Origin: Cytophagales bacterium Alg240-R148 | GTDB taxonomy: Bacteria; Bacteroidota; Bacteroidia; Cytophagales; Cyclobacteriaceae | Length of the DNA stretch: 64,000 nucleotides | Direction of reading: 5' to 3' | Assembly (NCBI GenBank): GCA_900537185.1 | Contig: LS999832.1 | Location: 11,546-75,545 of the forward strand | Shown here: piece by piece, positions 7,497-14,757 of the stretch | Position numbering within the stretch: position 1 is the first letter of the stretch | Layout of the letters: the number at the start of each line of letters is the position of its first letter | Program-made: the position numbers and the translations under genes | The notes under the pieces: generated by a model | The model's input: only the letters and a program-made list of their open reading frames with translations | The model's database searches: none | What the model was told of the DNA's origin: nothing

Positions 7497-8131
7497 TAAG
7501 ATTACAGCTATCCAAAGCTTACAATCTAAATTTGTACCTAACTGCTTTAATACTTGGACCAGTTTCCAGCTAAAAACGGAAACAAATGATCACAATGACC
7601 CAATATCCGACCTCTTTTAAATGGCGTCAAGAAAATACGGCTAAGTTTTGACGGTATTGAAATCCAGATGTTTGAGCAGGAATGGCAGCATACTAATTCT
7701 TGAAAAATAGAGAGATTTAAAAAAAAGTAAATTTACCCAGCGCAGGCCAGACAAAACAGCGGGCTAAGCGAAGGCCAAGCGGGAAGAAGCTTTGTTTTGT
7801 CTTGATTTTTTGTTTCGTTTTGTATCAAGACAAAATGAAAGGCTGGTACTGGGCCACCCCAGGAAAATCACAACCCCAAATAAAAGAAAACCCGTTACTA
7901 ATTAATCGTGCCAAAAAAATGTAACTAAAAACTATGACTCCCTCCACCAAAAAATCGAACCAATAAACGAAACTAAAATCATGTAACATTTATCCGATCC
8001 TATAGAAAGAAGATAAATAAGATAGTTTTAACCACCCCCAACTACGCTAAACATACTACCTTCATCTCCTTTTTTTTAAAATAAAACTCTAAAACTACTA
8101 GCAATAAAACCTACCTTAGCAAAACCAGAAA
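7497..8131. other. Gene-free interval with one structured repeat copy
   Basis: No gene is supported in these 635 bases. The centre holds repeat copy R1 (7598-7895). The right end (7900-8131) is A/C-rich and resembles the degenerate tandem tract that follows other copies (CCAAAAAATCGAACCAA-like). No clear promoter for the following hutD-like gene was found. Confidence 0.7.
7598..7895 (+). repeat. Structured intergenic repeat, copy R1
   Basis: It begins with the family head (ATCCGACCTCTTTTAAATGG) and contains GAAATCCAG but has lost the matching right arm. Instead it shares a block with R4 (CGCAGGCCAGACAAAACAGC onward). It ends with a hairpin whose arms are TTTCGTTTTG (7813-7822) and CAAAATGAAA (7831-7840), then the family tail CTGGGCCACCCCAG and CAAATAAAAGAAA. 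Confidence 0.75.
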
Positions 8132-8728
8132 ATGAAAATAAAAACATTCAACCCAGCTCATTTTAAAACTACCCAATGGGAGGGAGGCAGCACTACAGAA
8201 CTATTCATCTGGCCACAAAATGCTCAGTTTTCAGAAAGAAAATTTGATTTCCGTTTGAGTTTGGCAACAGTAGAAAGAGCGGCATCTGAATTTACACCCT
8301 TGCTCGGTATCCACAGACAATTAATGGTACTTAAAGGGGCTCAAGATTTGACCCACCAAGATCAGCACAGCAAAGACTTAAAACCATTGGATGTCGATCA
8401 ATTTGAAGGAGGCTGGACAACCAGCGCCAAAGGCACTGCTGTCAACTTTAATGTAATGACCATGGGCGAGGTACAAAGCCATTTGTATGGAATGGAACTT
8501 CCTGCCCATCAACTCAAAAACATACAACCAACTTTAGCGGCTACTTGTATGGCCCTATATGTGGCAGAAGGCAAGGTGCAATTAAGAGCAAACGGAATAG
8601 AGTACATGCTAGAGCAAGGAGTCCTAGCCATCGCCCAAGCTCCATCAATTACCAACATCACAATAATTCCAGATTTACCAAGCGAACTGGCCATTACCGA
8701 AATTAAATTAAAGCAAGTTTCTGTTTGA
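8132..8728 (+). CDS. HutD/Ves family protein
   Basis: The 198-residue product matches the HutD/Ves cupin-like family in length and in its hallmark pattern: WEGGSTTELFIWP near residue 17, FDFRLSLATVE around residues 37-47, a GIHRQLMVLKG segment and a late FNVMTMG. HutD proteins are often linked to histidine utilisation, with an unclear role in regulating it, and Ves to cold response in E. coli; no hut genes occur here, so the function in this genome is open. It stands alone between two repeat-filled gaps with no operon partner. The start ATG follows an A-rich stretch without a clear ribosome binding site, normal for this phylum. Confidence 0.75.
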   Translation: MKIKTFNPAHFKTTQWEGGSTTELFIWPQNAQFSERKFDFRLSLATVERAASEFTPLLGIHRQLMVLKGAQDLTHQDQHSKDLKPLDVDQFEGGWTTSAKGTAVNFNVMTMGEVQSHLYGMELPAHQLKNIQPTLAATCMALYVAEGKVQLRANGIEYMLEQGVLAIAQAPSITNITIIPDLPSELAITEIKLKQVSV

Positions 8729-8819
8729 GTGGATTCATTTTCTTTTCACATCACTTCAATGCCGCCCTATAGTTTTAATTAATCCTTATTTCCAATTTAA
8801 TTAGCCCACGGCTTGCCTC

Positions 8820-8922
8820 AAGTTTTTTGTTTGGATTTTATATTTCATATACTTAGCTTCTTTTTCTCGGTTATGTTATATAAATCTAGTATCAATAATC
8901 ATCTATTTTCTTTTTCTTTGTC
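8820..8922 (+). repeat. Direct repeat C, copy 1
   Basis: About 100 AT-rich bases from AAGTTTTTTGTTTGGATTTT to the TTTTTCTTTG end, matched at 12190-12292 with about two differences. The two copies flank the BASS transporter and S10 peptidase genes in the same orientation. Confidence 0.85.
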
Positions 8923-8929
8923 TTTCATT

Positions 8930-8974
8930 TTTGGATGCATTTTTTTCTATTTTGATTAATTCAGGGTAGTATGG
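8930..8974 (+). repeat. Short direct repeat, copy 1 (matches 12524-12568)
   Basis: About 45 bases including TTTTGGATGCATTTTTTTC and CAGGGTAGTAT occur again at 12524-12568 with one difference. It is part of the same mosaic as repeats B and C. Confidence 0.75.
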
Positions 8975-9048
8975 TTTTTCTATAATATTATGCTCTTCTT
9001 TTTTCTCGCCTTTCATTTTTCCCTGTTGAAAAACGAAACAAAAAAACA

Positions 9049-9165
9049 TTTCCAATTTAATTAGCTCGCGGCTTGCCCCGTGGCATCCCACGCTCAAAAG
9101 CCAGCCCCGGCAGCAACACGGCCATCCTCGCTCAGGCCTCCAGAAATTGAAAATCAACCCGCTAT
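9049..9165 (+). repeat. Repeat B, 5'-truncated copy
   Basis: From TTTCCAATTTAATTAGCTCG to the CAGAAATTGAAAATCAACCC end it matches the right two thirds of the B repeats at 12293, 12607 and 13827. The left third with the CAATTGG/CCAATTG palindrome is missing. Confidence 0.75.
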
Positions 9166-9215
9166 TAAAACATTGATTTTAAATACATCGAATATAGACC
9201 GAAAGCAATCAACCC

Positions 9216-9500
9216 TCAATCCGACCTCTTTAAAATGGCGTTAAAAAAATAAGCCAAAGTCATAACGATCCCGAAATTCAGCTGTTTGAGCAGCGCTGGC
9301 CCTATGCAAGAGGGCGAGTTCCTGAATTTCTAGATTGCATCGAGGCTGATTTTTAGTCATTTCAAAGCAGTCTTGAATTTTTTGTTACTTTTCTTTTCAA
9401 GAAAAAAAGTAAGACAAGCTCCTGGGCCACCCCAGAAAAAAGGCAACCACAAATAAAAGAAAACTCTCCCCTAAAAAATCGAACCAAAGAAACGAAACCA
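9216..9500 (+). repeat. Structured intergenic repeat, copy R2
   Basis: Has the GAAATTCAG (9273-9281) and CTGAATTTC (9322-9330) stem, the outer TTTAAAATGG and TCATTTCAAAG arms, a second hairpin with TTACTTTT (9385-9392) and AAAAGTAA (9405-9412), and the family tail CTGGGCCACCCCAG. It ends just before the transporter gene. Confidence 0.8.
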
Positions 9501-9514
9501 AAACGAACAAAACA

Positions 9515-10369
9515 CTAACCCTTCACCACTCTAACCCCATATGCAATAACCACCCCTCCGGTTAAAAACATAATCAAACTATAAACCGCAGGAGCAATCG
9601 CATAATTATCATTCATTAAAATACCGGTAGCTATCGCCATGGCCATGGTGCCATTTTGAATGCCCGATTCGATCGAAATGGTAATCGATTGGGACAAACT
9701 TAACCTTGCCAAACGGGCTGTTGCATACCCTACAGCCATGGAACCCGCATTGAGTGCCAAGGCCATCCATCCTGCTTGTTGCAGAAACGGGATCAAATCT
9801 TCTTTTTTCTTGATCACCAAACCTACTATAACTAAAAACAACACCGCAGCCGATGCTATTTTGACGGGTTTGTTCATGCGGTTGGCAAAAACTGGGTGGT
9901 AGGCTCGGATGGTCATTCCAGTAGCAATAGGAATTATCACGATGGCAAATATTTGCGCAATGGTTTGGAGTTTGTTGAGCTCAATCATTTCATTGGCCTC
10001 CAAAAAATACTGCAGCGAAAAGTCCACTACAAAAGGAATGGTTAAAATGGTAATCAGGCTGTTCGCAGTGGTCAAAGAAACTGACAAACCTGCATCGCCT
10101 TTGGCCAAAAAAGAAATTAAATTGGAAGTCGCCCCACCAGGGCAAGCTGCCAACAACATCAAACCAATAGCAATGTCCGTTTGTACTTCAAAAATTGCAA
10201 TTAATACAAATGCAATAATGGGAAGCAAAATTATTTGATTGATCAAACCCACTACCATGGCTTTGGGTTGCTGGAAAAGACGTGTAAAATCCCTTCTGAC
10301 AAGGGATAAACCCATTCCGAACATAATTATAGCCAATGCCGCAGCAAGAATGATGGTTCCTATTTCCAT
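9515..10369 (-). CDS. Bile acid:sodium symporter (BASS) family transporter
   Basis: The 284-residue protein is hydrophobic throughout with about nine to ten membrane helices. It carries the BASS signature AACPGGATSNLISFLAKGD at about residues 94-112, GLMLLAA before it, and a second Gly/Pro-rich crossing around VIIPIATGM. Family members move bile acids or other organic anions (pyruvate, pantothenate and others) with sodium; in a bacterium of this type bile acid is unlikely as the natural substrate and the real one cannot be read from sequence. The gene runs toward repeat R2 and is downstream of the S10 peptidase on the same strand, separated by a strong terminator, so it is probably transcribed on its own. 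Confidence 0.85.
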   Translation of the reverse strand: MEIGTIILAAALAIIMFGMGLSLVRRDFTRLFQQPKAMVVGLINQIILLPIIAFVLIAIFEVQTDIAIGLMLLAACPGGATSNLISFLAKGDAGLSVSLTTANSLITILTIPFVVDFSLQYFLEANEMIELNKLQTIAQIFAIVIIPIATGMTIRAYHPVFANRMNKPVKIASAAVLFLVIVGLVIKKKEDLIPFLQQAGWMALALNAGSMAVGYATARLARLSLSQSITISIESGIQNGTMAMAIATGILMNDNYAIAPAVYSLIMFLTGGVVIAYGVRVVKG

Positions 10370-10507
10370 AGTAGTTGATTGGTTGTACGTTTCAATCTAA
10401 TAAGCACGTAGGACTTTATAAAGAATAAACTTTGATTTATTTGTTAATATTTTTGTGGAAAGTAGTTAAAACCCAGAGTTTTATAGGTCAATTGTAGCAG
10501 GGGATTT

Positions 10508-10544
10508 AAAAAAACTATCCTCCAGTGTTTTGTGAGGATAGTTT
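10508..10544 (-). terminator. Terminator of the S10 peptidase gene
   Basis: AAACTATCCTC (10512-10522) and GAGGATAGTTT (10534-10544) form a perfect 11-bp stem; read on the minus strand the stem is followed by a run of seven T. It lies 17 bases behind the peptidase stop codon. Confidence 0.85.
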
Positions 10545-10560
10545 AATAAGTAAATGGTTT

Positions 10561-12081
10561 TTATTTGGATGTTTGGTCAATAAAAGCATCCACATCCTTT
10601 TTAAATTTCTCCATAGAAGGAAGGTGGGTGTACATCATGTGACCTGCTTCGTAGTACTTCATAATAATATTCTTTTTTAAGTCAGGAGTTAATCCCATGT
10701 GGTTAATAGAATGTTCCACTCCATAAAAGACGGTAGCCAAATCATAGTAACCGTTTAAAATTAGTATTTTAAGATTGGGGTTCCTTTTCATGGCAGCCGT
10801 CATGTCGGGCAACGTACTAATTACGGCTTGTGCGTTCCAAATAACATTGCCTTGGTGTTTCCAGTCCCACTTAAACCCTTTTCTGGAACCAGCACTGGTG
10901 GTGTAAGTTAAGTCGGCGCGCACATTTAAATCATTGTACAAGTAATCTTTAAAAGCGGCAATGTAGGGTGGAGATATGGCATCACTTTGAGGGTCGGTAA
11001 AAGAAAACTGAGAAAGCAAATCTTCATTTTGCCCAACAAAACGGCTATCCAAACGGCCAACTGTCAGACCTTTGTCTCGAAGCAACTCTTGAAAGTATTC
11101 GTCTGCAGTTACGCGCAAGTCGGCTTTTAACCAGAAAGTTTGGCTGAGCCCCGAGTAATCCGCTAGTTTTTGCGCCATTGCCTCTTTTTCTTGGGGCGTA
11201 AGCTGGTCTCCTTTGAGCAGTGCTAGGGCGTATTCGTTTTCGGTAAATTTTCGAACCCCCTCTAAAAACTCTTCTAAAGAAGCCCCTTTGTTTTTGACTT
11301 TGTTGTGGTACCAAGCCGTGGAGGCATAAGCAGGGAAGTGTATCAGATAAGAAACATCATTGCCAGGGCCAAACAACAAATGTTGGAGGTCAAACACAGC
11401 AGAAACCATTATAACGCCATTCATGGCAATGCCCTTGTCTTGTAAGTGTTTTACTAGGGCCGCATTTCTAAAAGTCCCATAACTTTCTCCAAGCAAGTAT
11501 TTTGGAGCGTTCATTTTATTGCTTCGGATCAAAAATTGCTCAATGAACAAACCAATGCTCTTTACATCCTGGTCCACACCCCAAAAATCTTCCCATTTGG
11601 CTTCTCCTACTGGCTTGCTAAATCCCACTCCAACCGGGTCTATCATTACCAAATCTGCTTTGTCTAAAATAGAAAATTCGTTATTGACTACTTGGTAGGG
11701 CGCTGGTTGGGTATAATCTGGGTCATTGATGGCAATGCGTTTGGGCCCCAGTACTCCAAAATGCAACCAGAAAGAAGCCGAGAGCGGCCCGCCATTAAAA
11801 GCAAATACTATGGGTCTGCTGTTTTTTTGACCTATTTTGGTCTCCGGTTTTTTGTAATGTGTAAAACCAAACAAAGCAATGGGTTTGTCGTTTGCATCTC
11901 GAAGTACAACCGTACCGGTTTCCGCATCTAAATTAATCGTTTTGCCCCCTATGGTTACTGTTTGTTTGGAATGAAAAGTTTCTCCTCTAATCTTTTCTGG
12001 ATTCGTTTTTATTTCTTTTTCCTGTGCGTAAATGCCCATGGTGCACAAAGCAAGGAGCATGGCAATGAGTGTGTTTTTCAT
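10561..12081 (-). CDS. Secreted S10 family serine carboxypeptidase-like protein
   Basis: The 506-residue product has a signal peptide (cleavage after residue about 19, IYAQ) and the S10 fold. The catalytic triad is readable: Ser200 in GESYG, Asp447 in NGYYDLATVF, His481 in AGHMMYTH. The oxyanion-hole segment, NGGPGSSS in most S10 enzymes, is NGGPLSAS here, a Gly-to-Leu change that may alter activity. The downstream part (VIMVSAVFDLQHL) fits bacterial S10 relatives. It is expected in the periplasm and to remove C-terminal residues from peptides. It is flanked by direct repeat C copies together with the BASS gene and ends at a strong terminator. Confidence 0.85.
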   Translation of the reverse strand: MKNTLIAMLLALCTMGIYAQEKEIKTNPEKIRGETFHSKQTVTIGGKTINLDAETGTVVLRDANDKPIALFGFTHYKKPETKIGQKNSRPIVFAFNGGPLSASFWLHFGVLGPKRIAINDPDYTQPAPYQVVNNEFSILDKADLVMIDPVGVGFSKPVGEAKWEDFWGVDQDVKSIGLFIEQFLIRSNKMNAPKYLLGESYGTFRNAALVKHLQDKGIAMNGVIMVSAVFDLQHLLFGPGNDVSYLIHFPAYASTAWYHNKVKNKGASLEEFLEGVRKFTENEYALALLKGDQLTPQEKEAMAQKLADYSGLSQTFWLKADLRVTADEYFQELLRDKGLTVGRLDSRFVGQNEDLLSQFSFTDPQSDAISPPYIAAFKDYLYNDLNVRADLTYTTSAGSRKGFKWDWKHQGNVIWNAQAVISTLPDMTAAMKRNPNLKILILNGYYDLATVFYGVEHSINHMGLTPDLKKNIIMKYYEAGHMMYTHLPSMEKFKKDVDAFIDQTSK

Positions 12082-12189
12082 TTCAATAGGTTTTGGTTAA
12101 GAGGATGTAGGTTATCTTTTGTGGAATATACTAAATCTGGTTTGATTAAGTTGGGCCATTTCCAATTTTATTAGCCGACGGCCAACCCC

Positions 12190-12292
12190 AAGTTTTTTGT
12201 TTGGATTTTATATTTCATATACTTAGCTTCTTTTTCTCGGTTATGTTATATGAATCTAGCATCAATAATCATCTATTTTCTTTTTCTTTGTT
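12190..12292 (+). repeat. Direct repeat C, copy 2
   Basis: Matches 8820-8922 with about two substitutions. It is joined on its right directly to a B repeat, unlike copy 1, which suggests that B inserted or recombined at this edge. Confidence 0.85.
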
Positions 12293-12495
12293 TTTTGCAT
12301 CCCACAAGCTCGCCCAATTGGCACCGCCAATTGTCGTGGATGTACAAAAACGAAACCAGTGTTGGATAGGACCATTTCCAATTTAATTAGCCCTCGGCCA
12401 ACCCCATGGCATCCCACGCTCAAAAGCCAGCTCCGCCTGCAACACGGCCGTCTTCCCTCAAGCCTCCAGAAATTGAAAATCAGCCCGCAGTTTAA
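12293..12495 (+). repeat. Repeat B, full copy 1
   Basis: About 200 bases. The left part holds CAATTGG (12315-12321) and CCAATTG (12327-12333), a perfect small palindrome; then ACGAAACCAGTGTTGGATAG, TTTCCAATTTAATTAGCCC and a GC-richer end to CAGCCCGCAGTTTAA. Same order in copies at 12607 and 13827. Confidence 0.85.
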
Positions 12496-12523
12496 CTTTT
12501 ATTGATGTTTATGTTTCATAGTT

Positions 12524-12568
12524 TTTGGATGCATTTTTTTCTATTTTGATTAATGCAGGGTAGTATTG
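12524..12568 (+). repeat. Short direct repeat, copy 2 (matches 8930-8974)
   Basis: Shares TTTTGGATGCATTTTTTTC and the CAGGGTAGTAT end with 8930-8974. It links the two B copies on either side. Confidence 0.75.
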
Positions 12569-12606
12569 ATTTATTTATAAATTTGTTTTCCTTCTTCTTT
12601 GTCTTT

Positions 12607-12807
12607 TGCATCCCACAAGCTCGCCCAATTGGCACCGCCAATTGTCGTGGATGCCCAAAAACGAAACCAGTGTTGGATAGGACCATTTCCAATTTAATTA
12701 GCCCTCGGCCAACCCCATGGCATCCCACGCTCAAAAGCCAGCCCCGGCAGCAACACGCCATCCTCGCTCAGGCCTCCAGAAATTGAAAACCAGCCCGCAG
12801 TTTAATA
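12607..12807 (+). repeat. Repeat B, full copy 2
   Basis: Nearly identical to 12293-12495, with palindrome arms at 12627-12633 and 12639-12645. It is followed by the stretch CTCCATAGTTGAGAATCAAT that also joins the third B copy to R6. Confidence 0.85.
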
Positions 12808-12837
12808 AAATATTTGAAATAGAAACTCCATAGTTGA

Positions 12838-13102
12838 GAATCAATCCAATATCCGACCTCTTTTAAATGGCGTCAAGAAAATACGGCTAAGATTTAACGG
12901 TATTGAAATCCAGATGTTTGACCAGGGCAAGCCTTGCGTATGGGCGGGAGTTCCTGGATTTCCACATCGCAACAAGCCGTATTTTTAACCATTTAAAAGC
13001 AGTCTTGATTTTTTGCTTTGGTTTTTGATCAAGCAAAAAGCAAAAACGAGTCCCTGGGCCACCCCAGAAAAAAGACAACCACAAATAAAAGAAACCCACA
13101 AC
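12838..13102 (+). repeat. Structured intergenic repeat, copy R3 (best-formed stem)
   Basis: Three nested perfect stems are visible: CTTTTAAATGG (12860-12870) with CCATTTAAAAG (12989-12999); AAAATACGGCT (12878-12888) with AGCCGTATTTT (12975-12985); GAAATCCAG (12905-12913) with CTGGATTTC (12954-12962). A second hairpin follows, TTTTGCTTT (13011-13019) with AAAGCAAAA (13037-13045), then the CTGGGCCACCCCAG tail. Confidence 0.9.
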
Positions 13103-13279
13103 TAAAAAGTCGAACCAATAATTGAAACTAAAAACAATCAACCCCACCAAAAAATCGAACCAAAAATCGAAACTAAAAACAATCAACCCCACCAAATAAT
13201 CGAACCAAAAAACGAAACTAAAACAACCAACTCCACCAAAAAATCGAACCAAAAAAACGAAACTAAAAGCAATCAACCC
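13103..13279 (+). repeat. Tandem repeat, about 45-bp unit
   Basis: About three and a half imperfect copies of a purine/C-rich unit of 44-46 bases of the form CAATCAACCCCACCAAAAAA, TCGAACCAAAAA, CGAAACTAAAA. Shorter stretches of the same unit follow R4 (about 13616-13705), R6 (about 14322-14420) and R7 (about 14672-14757). Confidence 0.8.
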
Positions 13280-13620
13280 TCAATCCGACCTCTTTTAAAT
13301 GGCGTCAAGAAAATTCGGCTAAGTTTTGACGGAATTGGAATCCAGATGTTTGAGTAGAATAGGTAGTATACTAATTCTTAATTAGTAGAGAGATTTTAAA
13401 AAAAGTAAATTTACCTAGCGCAGGCCAGACAAAACAGCGGGCCAAGCGAAGGCCTAGCGGGAAGAAGCTTTGTTTTGTAGTCTTGGGCATCCCTGCAATC
13501 CTCGCCCAATTGGCACCGCCAATTGTCGTGTTTCGTTTTTGTTCAAGCAAAAAGCAAAAAGCAAAAACGAGTCCCTGGGCCACCCCAGAAAAAAGACAAC
13601 CACAAATAAAAGAAAGCCCT
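13280..13620 (+). repeat. Structured intergenic repeat, copy R4, carrying an inserted palindrome
   Basis: Starts with the family head, then shares with R1 the block CAGGCCAGACAAAACAGCGG. Its second hairpin is interrupted by part of repeat B (GGGCATCCCTGCAATCCTCG to AATTGTCGTG, about 13487-13530) including the palindrome CAATTGG (13507-13513) and CCAATTG (13519-13525). The tail CTGGGCCACCCCAG is intact. Confidence 0.8.
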
Positions 13621-13705
13621 CCACCAAAAAATCGAACCAAAAAACGAAACTAAAAACAATCAACCCCACCAAATAATCGAACCAAAAAAACGAAACTAAA
13701 AGCAA

Positions 13706-13826
13706 TCAACCCTCAATCCGACCTCTTTTAAATGGCGTTTAAAAAATAAGCCCAGGTCATAACGATCCCGAAATTCAGCTGTTTGAGCAGCGCTGGCCCT
13801 GCGCAGGGGTGCGAGTTCCTGAATTT
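13706..13826 (+). repeat. Structured intergenic repeat, copy R5, cut by repeat B
   Basis: The left half matches R7 up to the inner stem; the right arm is broken inside CTGAATTT where repeat B begins. The CCCTGCGCAGGG palindrome is present in the loop. Confidence 0.8.
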
Positions 13827-14036
13827 TCTCGCCTTTTGCATCCCACAAGCTCGCCCAATTGGCACCGCCAATTGTCGTGGATGTACAAAAACGAAACCAG
13901 TGTTGGATAGGACCATTTCCAATTTAATTAGCCCTCGGTCAACCCCATGGCATCCCACGCTCAAAAGCCAGCCCCACCTGCAACACGGCCATCCTCCCTC
14001 AAGCCGCCTAAAATTGAAAACCAGCCCGCCATCTAA
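13827..14036 (+). repeat. Repeat B, full copy 3, sitting inside R5
   Basis: Palindrome arms at 13856-13862 and 13868-13874; otherwise as copies 1 and 2. Its left edge replaces the right half of R5, which shows that B or a segment containing it moved into an existing structured repeat. Confidence 0.8.
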
Positions 14037-14075
14037 TCCAATATTTGAAATAAAAACTCCATAGTTGAGAATCAA

Positions 14076-14345
14076 TCCAATATCCGACCTCTTTTAAATG
14101 GCGTCAAGAAAATTCGGCTAAGTTTTGACGGGATTGAAATCCAGATGTTTGACCAGGGCAAGCCTTGCGTATGGGCGGGAGTTCCTGGATTTCCACATCG
14201 CAACAAGCCGTATTTTTAGCCATTTAAAAGCAGTCTTGATTTTTTGCTTTGGTTTTTGATCAAGCAAAAAGCAAAAACGAGTCCCTGGGCCACCCCAGAA
14301 AAAAGACAACCCCAAATAAAAGAAAACCCGCCACTAATAAATCGA
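14076..14345 (+). repeat. Structured intergenic repeat, copy R6
   Basis: Nearly identical to R3 in the inner GAAATCCAG/CTGGATTTC stem, the outer stem and the second hairpin; the middle stem has a TTCGGC left arm against GCCGTATTTT, weakened by one base. Confidence 0.85.
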
Positions 14346-14419
14346 ACAAAAAAAACGAAACTAAAAACAATCAACCCCACCAAAAAATCGAACCAAAAAT
14401 CGAAACTAAAAACAATCAA

Positions 14420-14700
14420 CCCTCAATCCGACCTCTTTTAAATGGCGTTTAAAAAATAAGCCCAGGTCATAACGATCCCGAAATTCAGCTGTTTGAGCAG
14501 CGCTGGCCCTGCGCAGGGGTGCGAGTTCCTGAATTTCCATTGTGAAACGAGGCTGATTTTTAGCCATTTAAAAGTAGTCTTGATTTTTTTTGTTACTTTA
14601 TTTGCATCAAGGCAAAAAAGTAAGACAAGTCCCTGGGCCACCCCAGAAAAAAGACAACCACAAATAAAAGAAACCCACAACTAAAAAGTCGAACCAAAAA
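14420..14700 (+). repeat. Structured intergenic repeat, copy R7
   Basis: Outer stem CTTTTAAATGG (14435-14445) with CCATTTAAAAG (14564-14574); inner stem GAAATTCAG (14480-14488) with CTGAATTTC (14529-14537); loop contains CCCTGCGCAGGG; second hairpin TTACTTT (14593-14599) with AAAGTAA (14617-14623). Together with R3 it gives compensating changes in two stems. Confidence 0.9.
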
Positions 14701-14757
14701 AACGAAACTAAAAACAACCAACTCCACCAAAAAATCGAACCAAAAAAAACCAAAAAA

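Larger units (their letters stand above)
8729..9514. other. Gene-free interval built of repeats
   Basis: These 786 bases contain no supported gene. From left to right: a head fragment of the B repeat, repeat C copy 1 (8820-8922), a second shared stretch (8930-8974), a 5'-truncated B repeat (9049-9165) and structured repeat copy R2 (9216-9500). The short frame on the minus strand (8903-9157) runs through these repeats and is not credible. Confidence 0.7.
12082..14757. other. 2.7 kb gene-free repeat island
   Basis: No frame here looks like a gene: the predicted peptides repeat the same Trp/Phe-rich or Lys/Thr-rich strings on both strands because they read through repeats. The island consists of repeat C copy 2, three B repeats, five copies of the structured repeat (R3-R7) and A/C-rich tandem tracts, some inserted into each other. 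All structured copies point the same way. Confidence 0.8.

Noticed and set aside
13103-13279. Regular 45-bp tandem units considered as a CRISPR array
   Set aside because: The units follow each other directly without unique spacers, and no cas gene is in the window.
12887-14684. Several open frames of 60-130 codons on both strands, rich in Phe/Val/Trp or Lys/Thr/Asn
   Set aside because: They read through the repeat copies and tandem tracts; the same peptide strings recur on both strands and no start or conserved domain is present.
7598-14757. Structured repeats considered as an insertion sequence or transposon
   Set aside because: No transposase frame and no clear terminal target-site duplication was found; a small non-autonomous element remains possible but is not shown.
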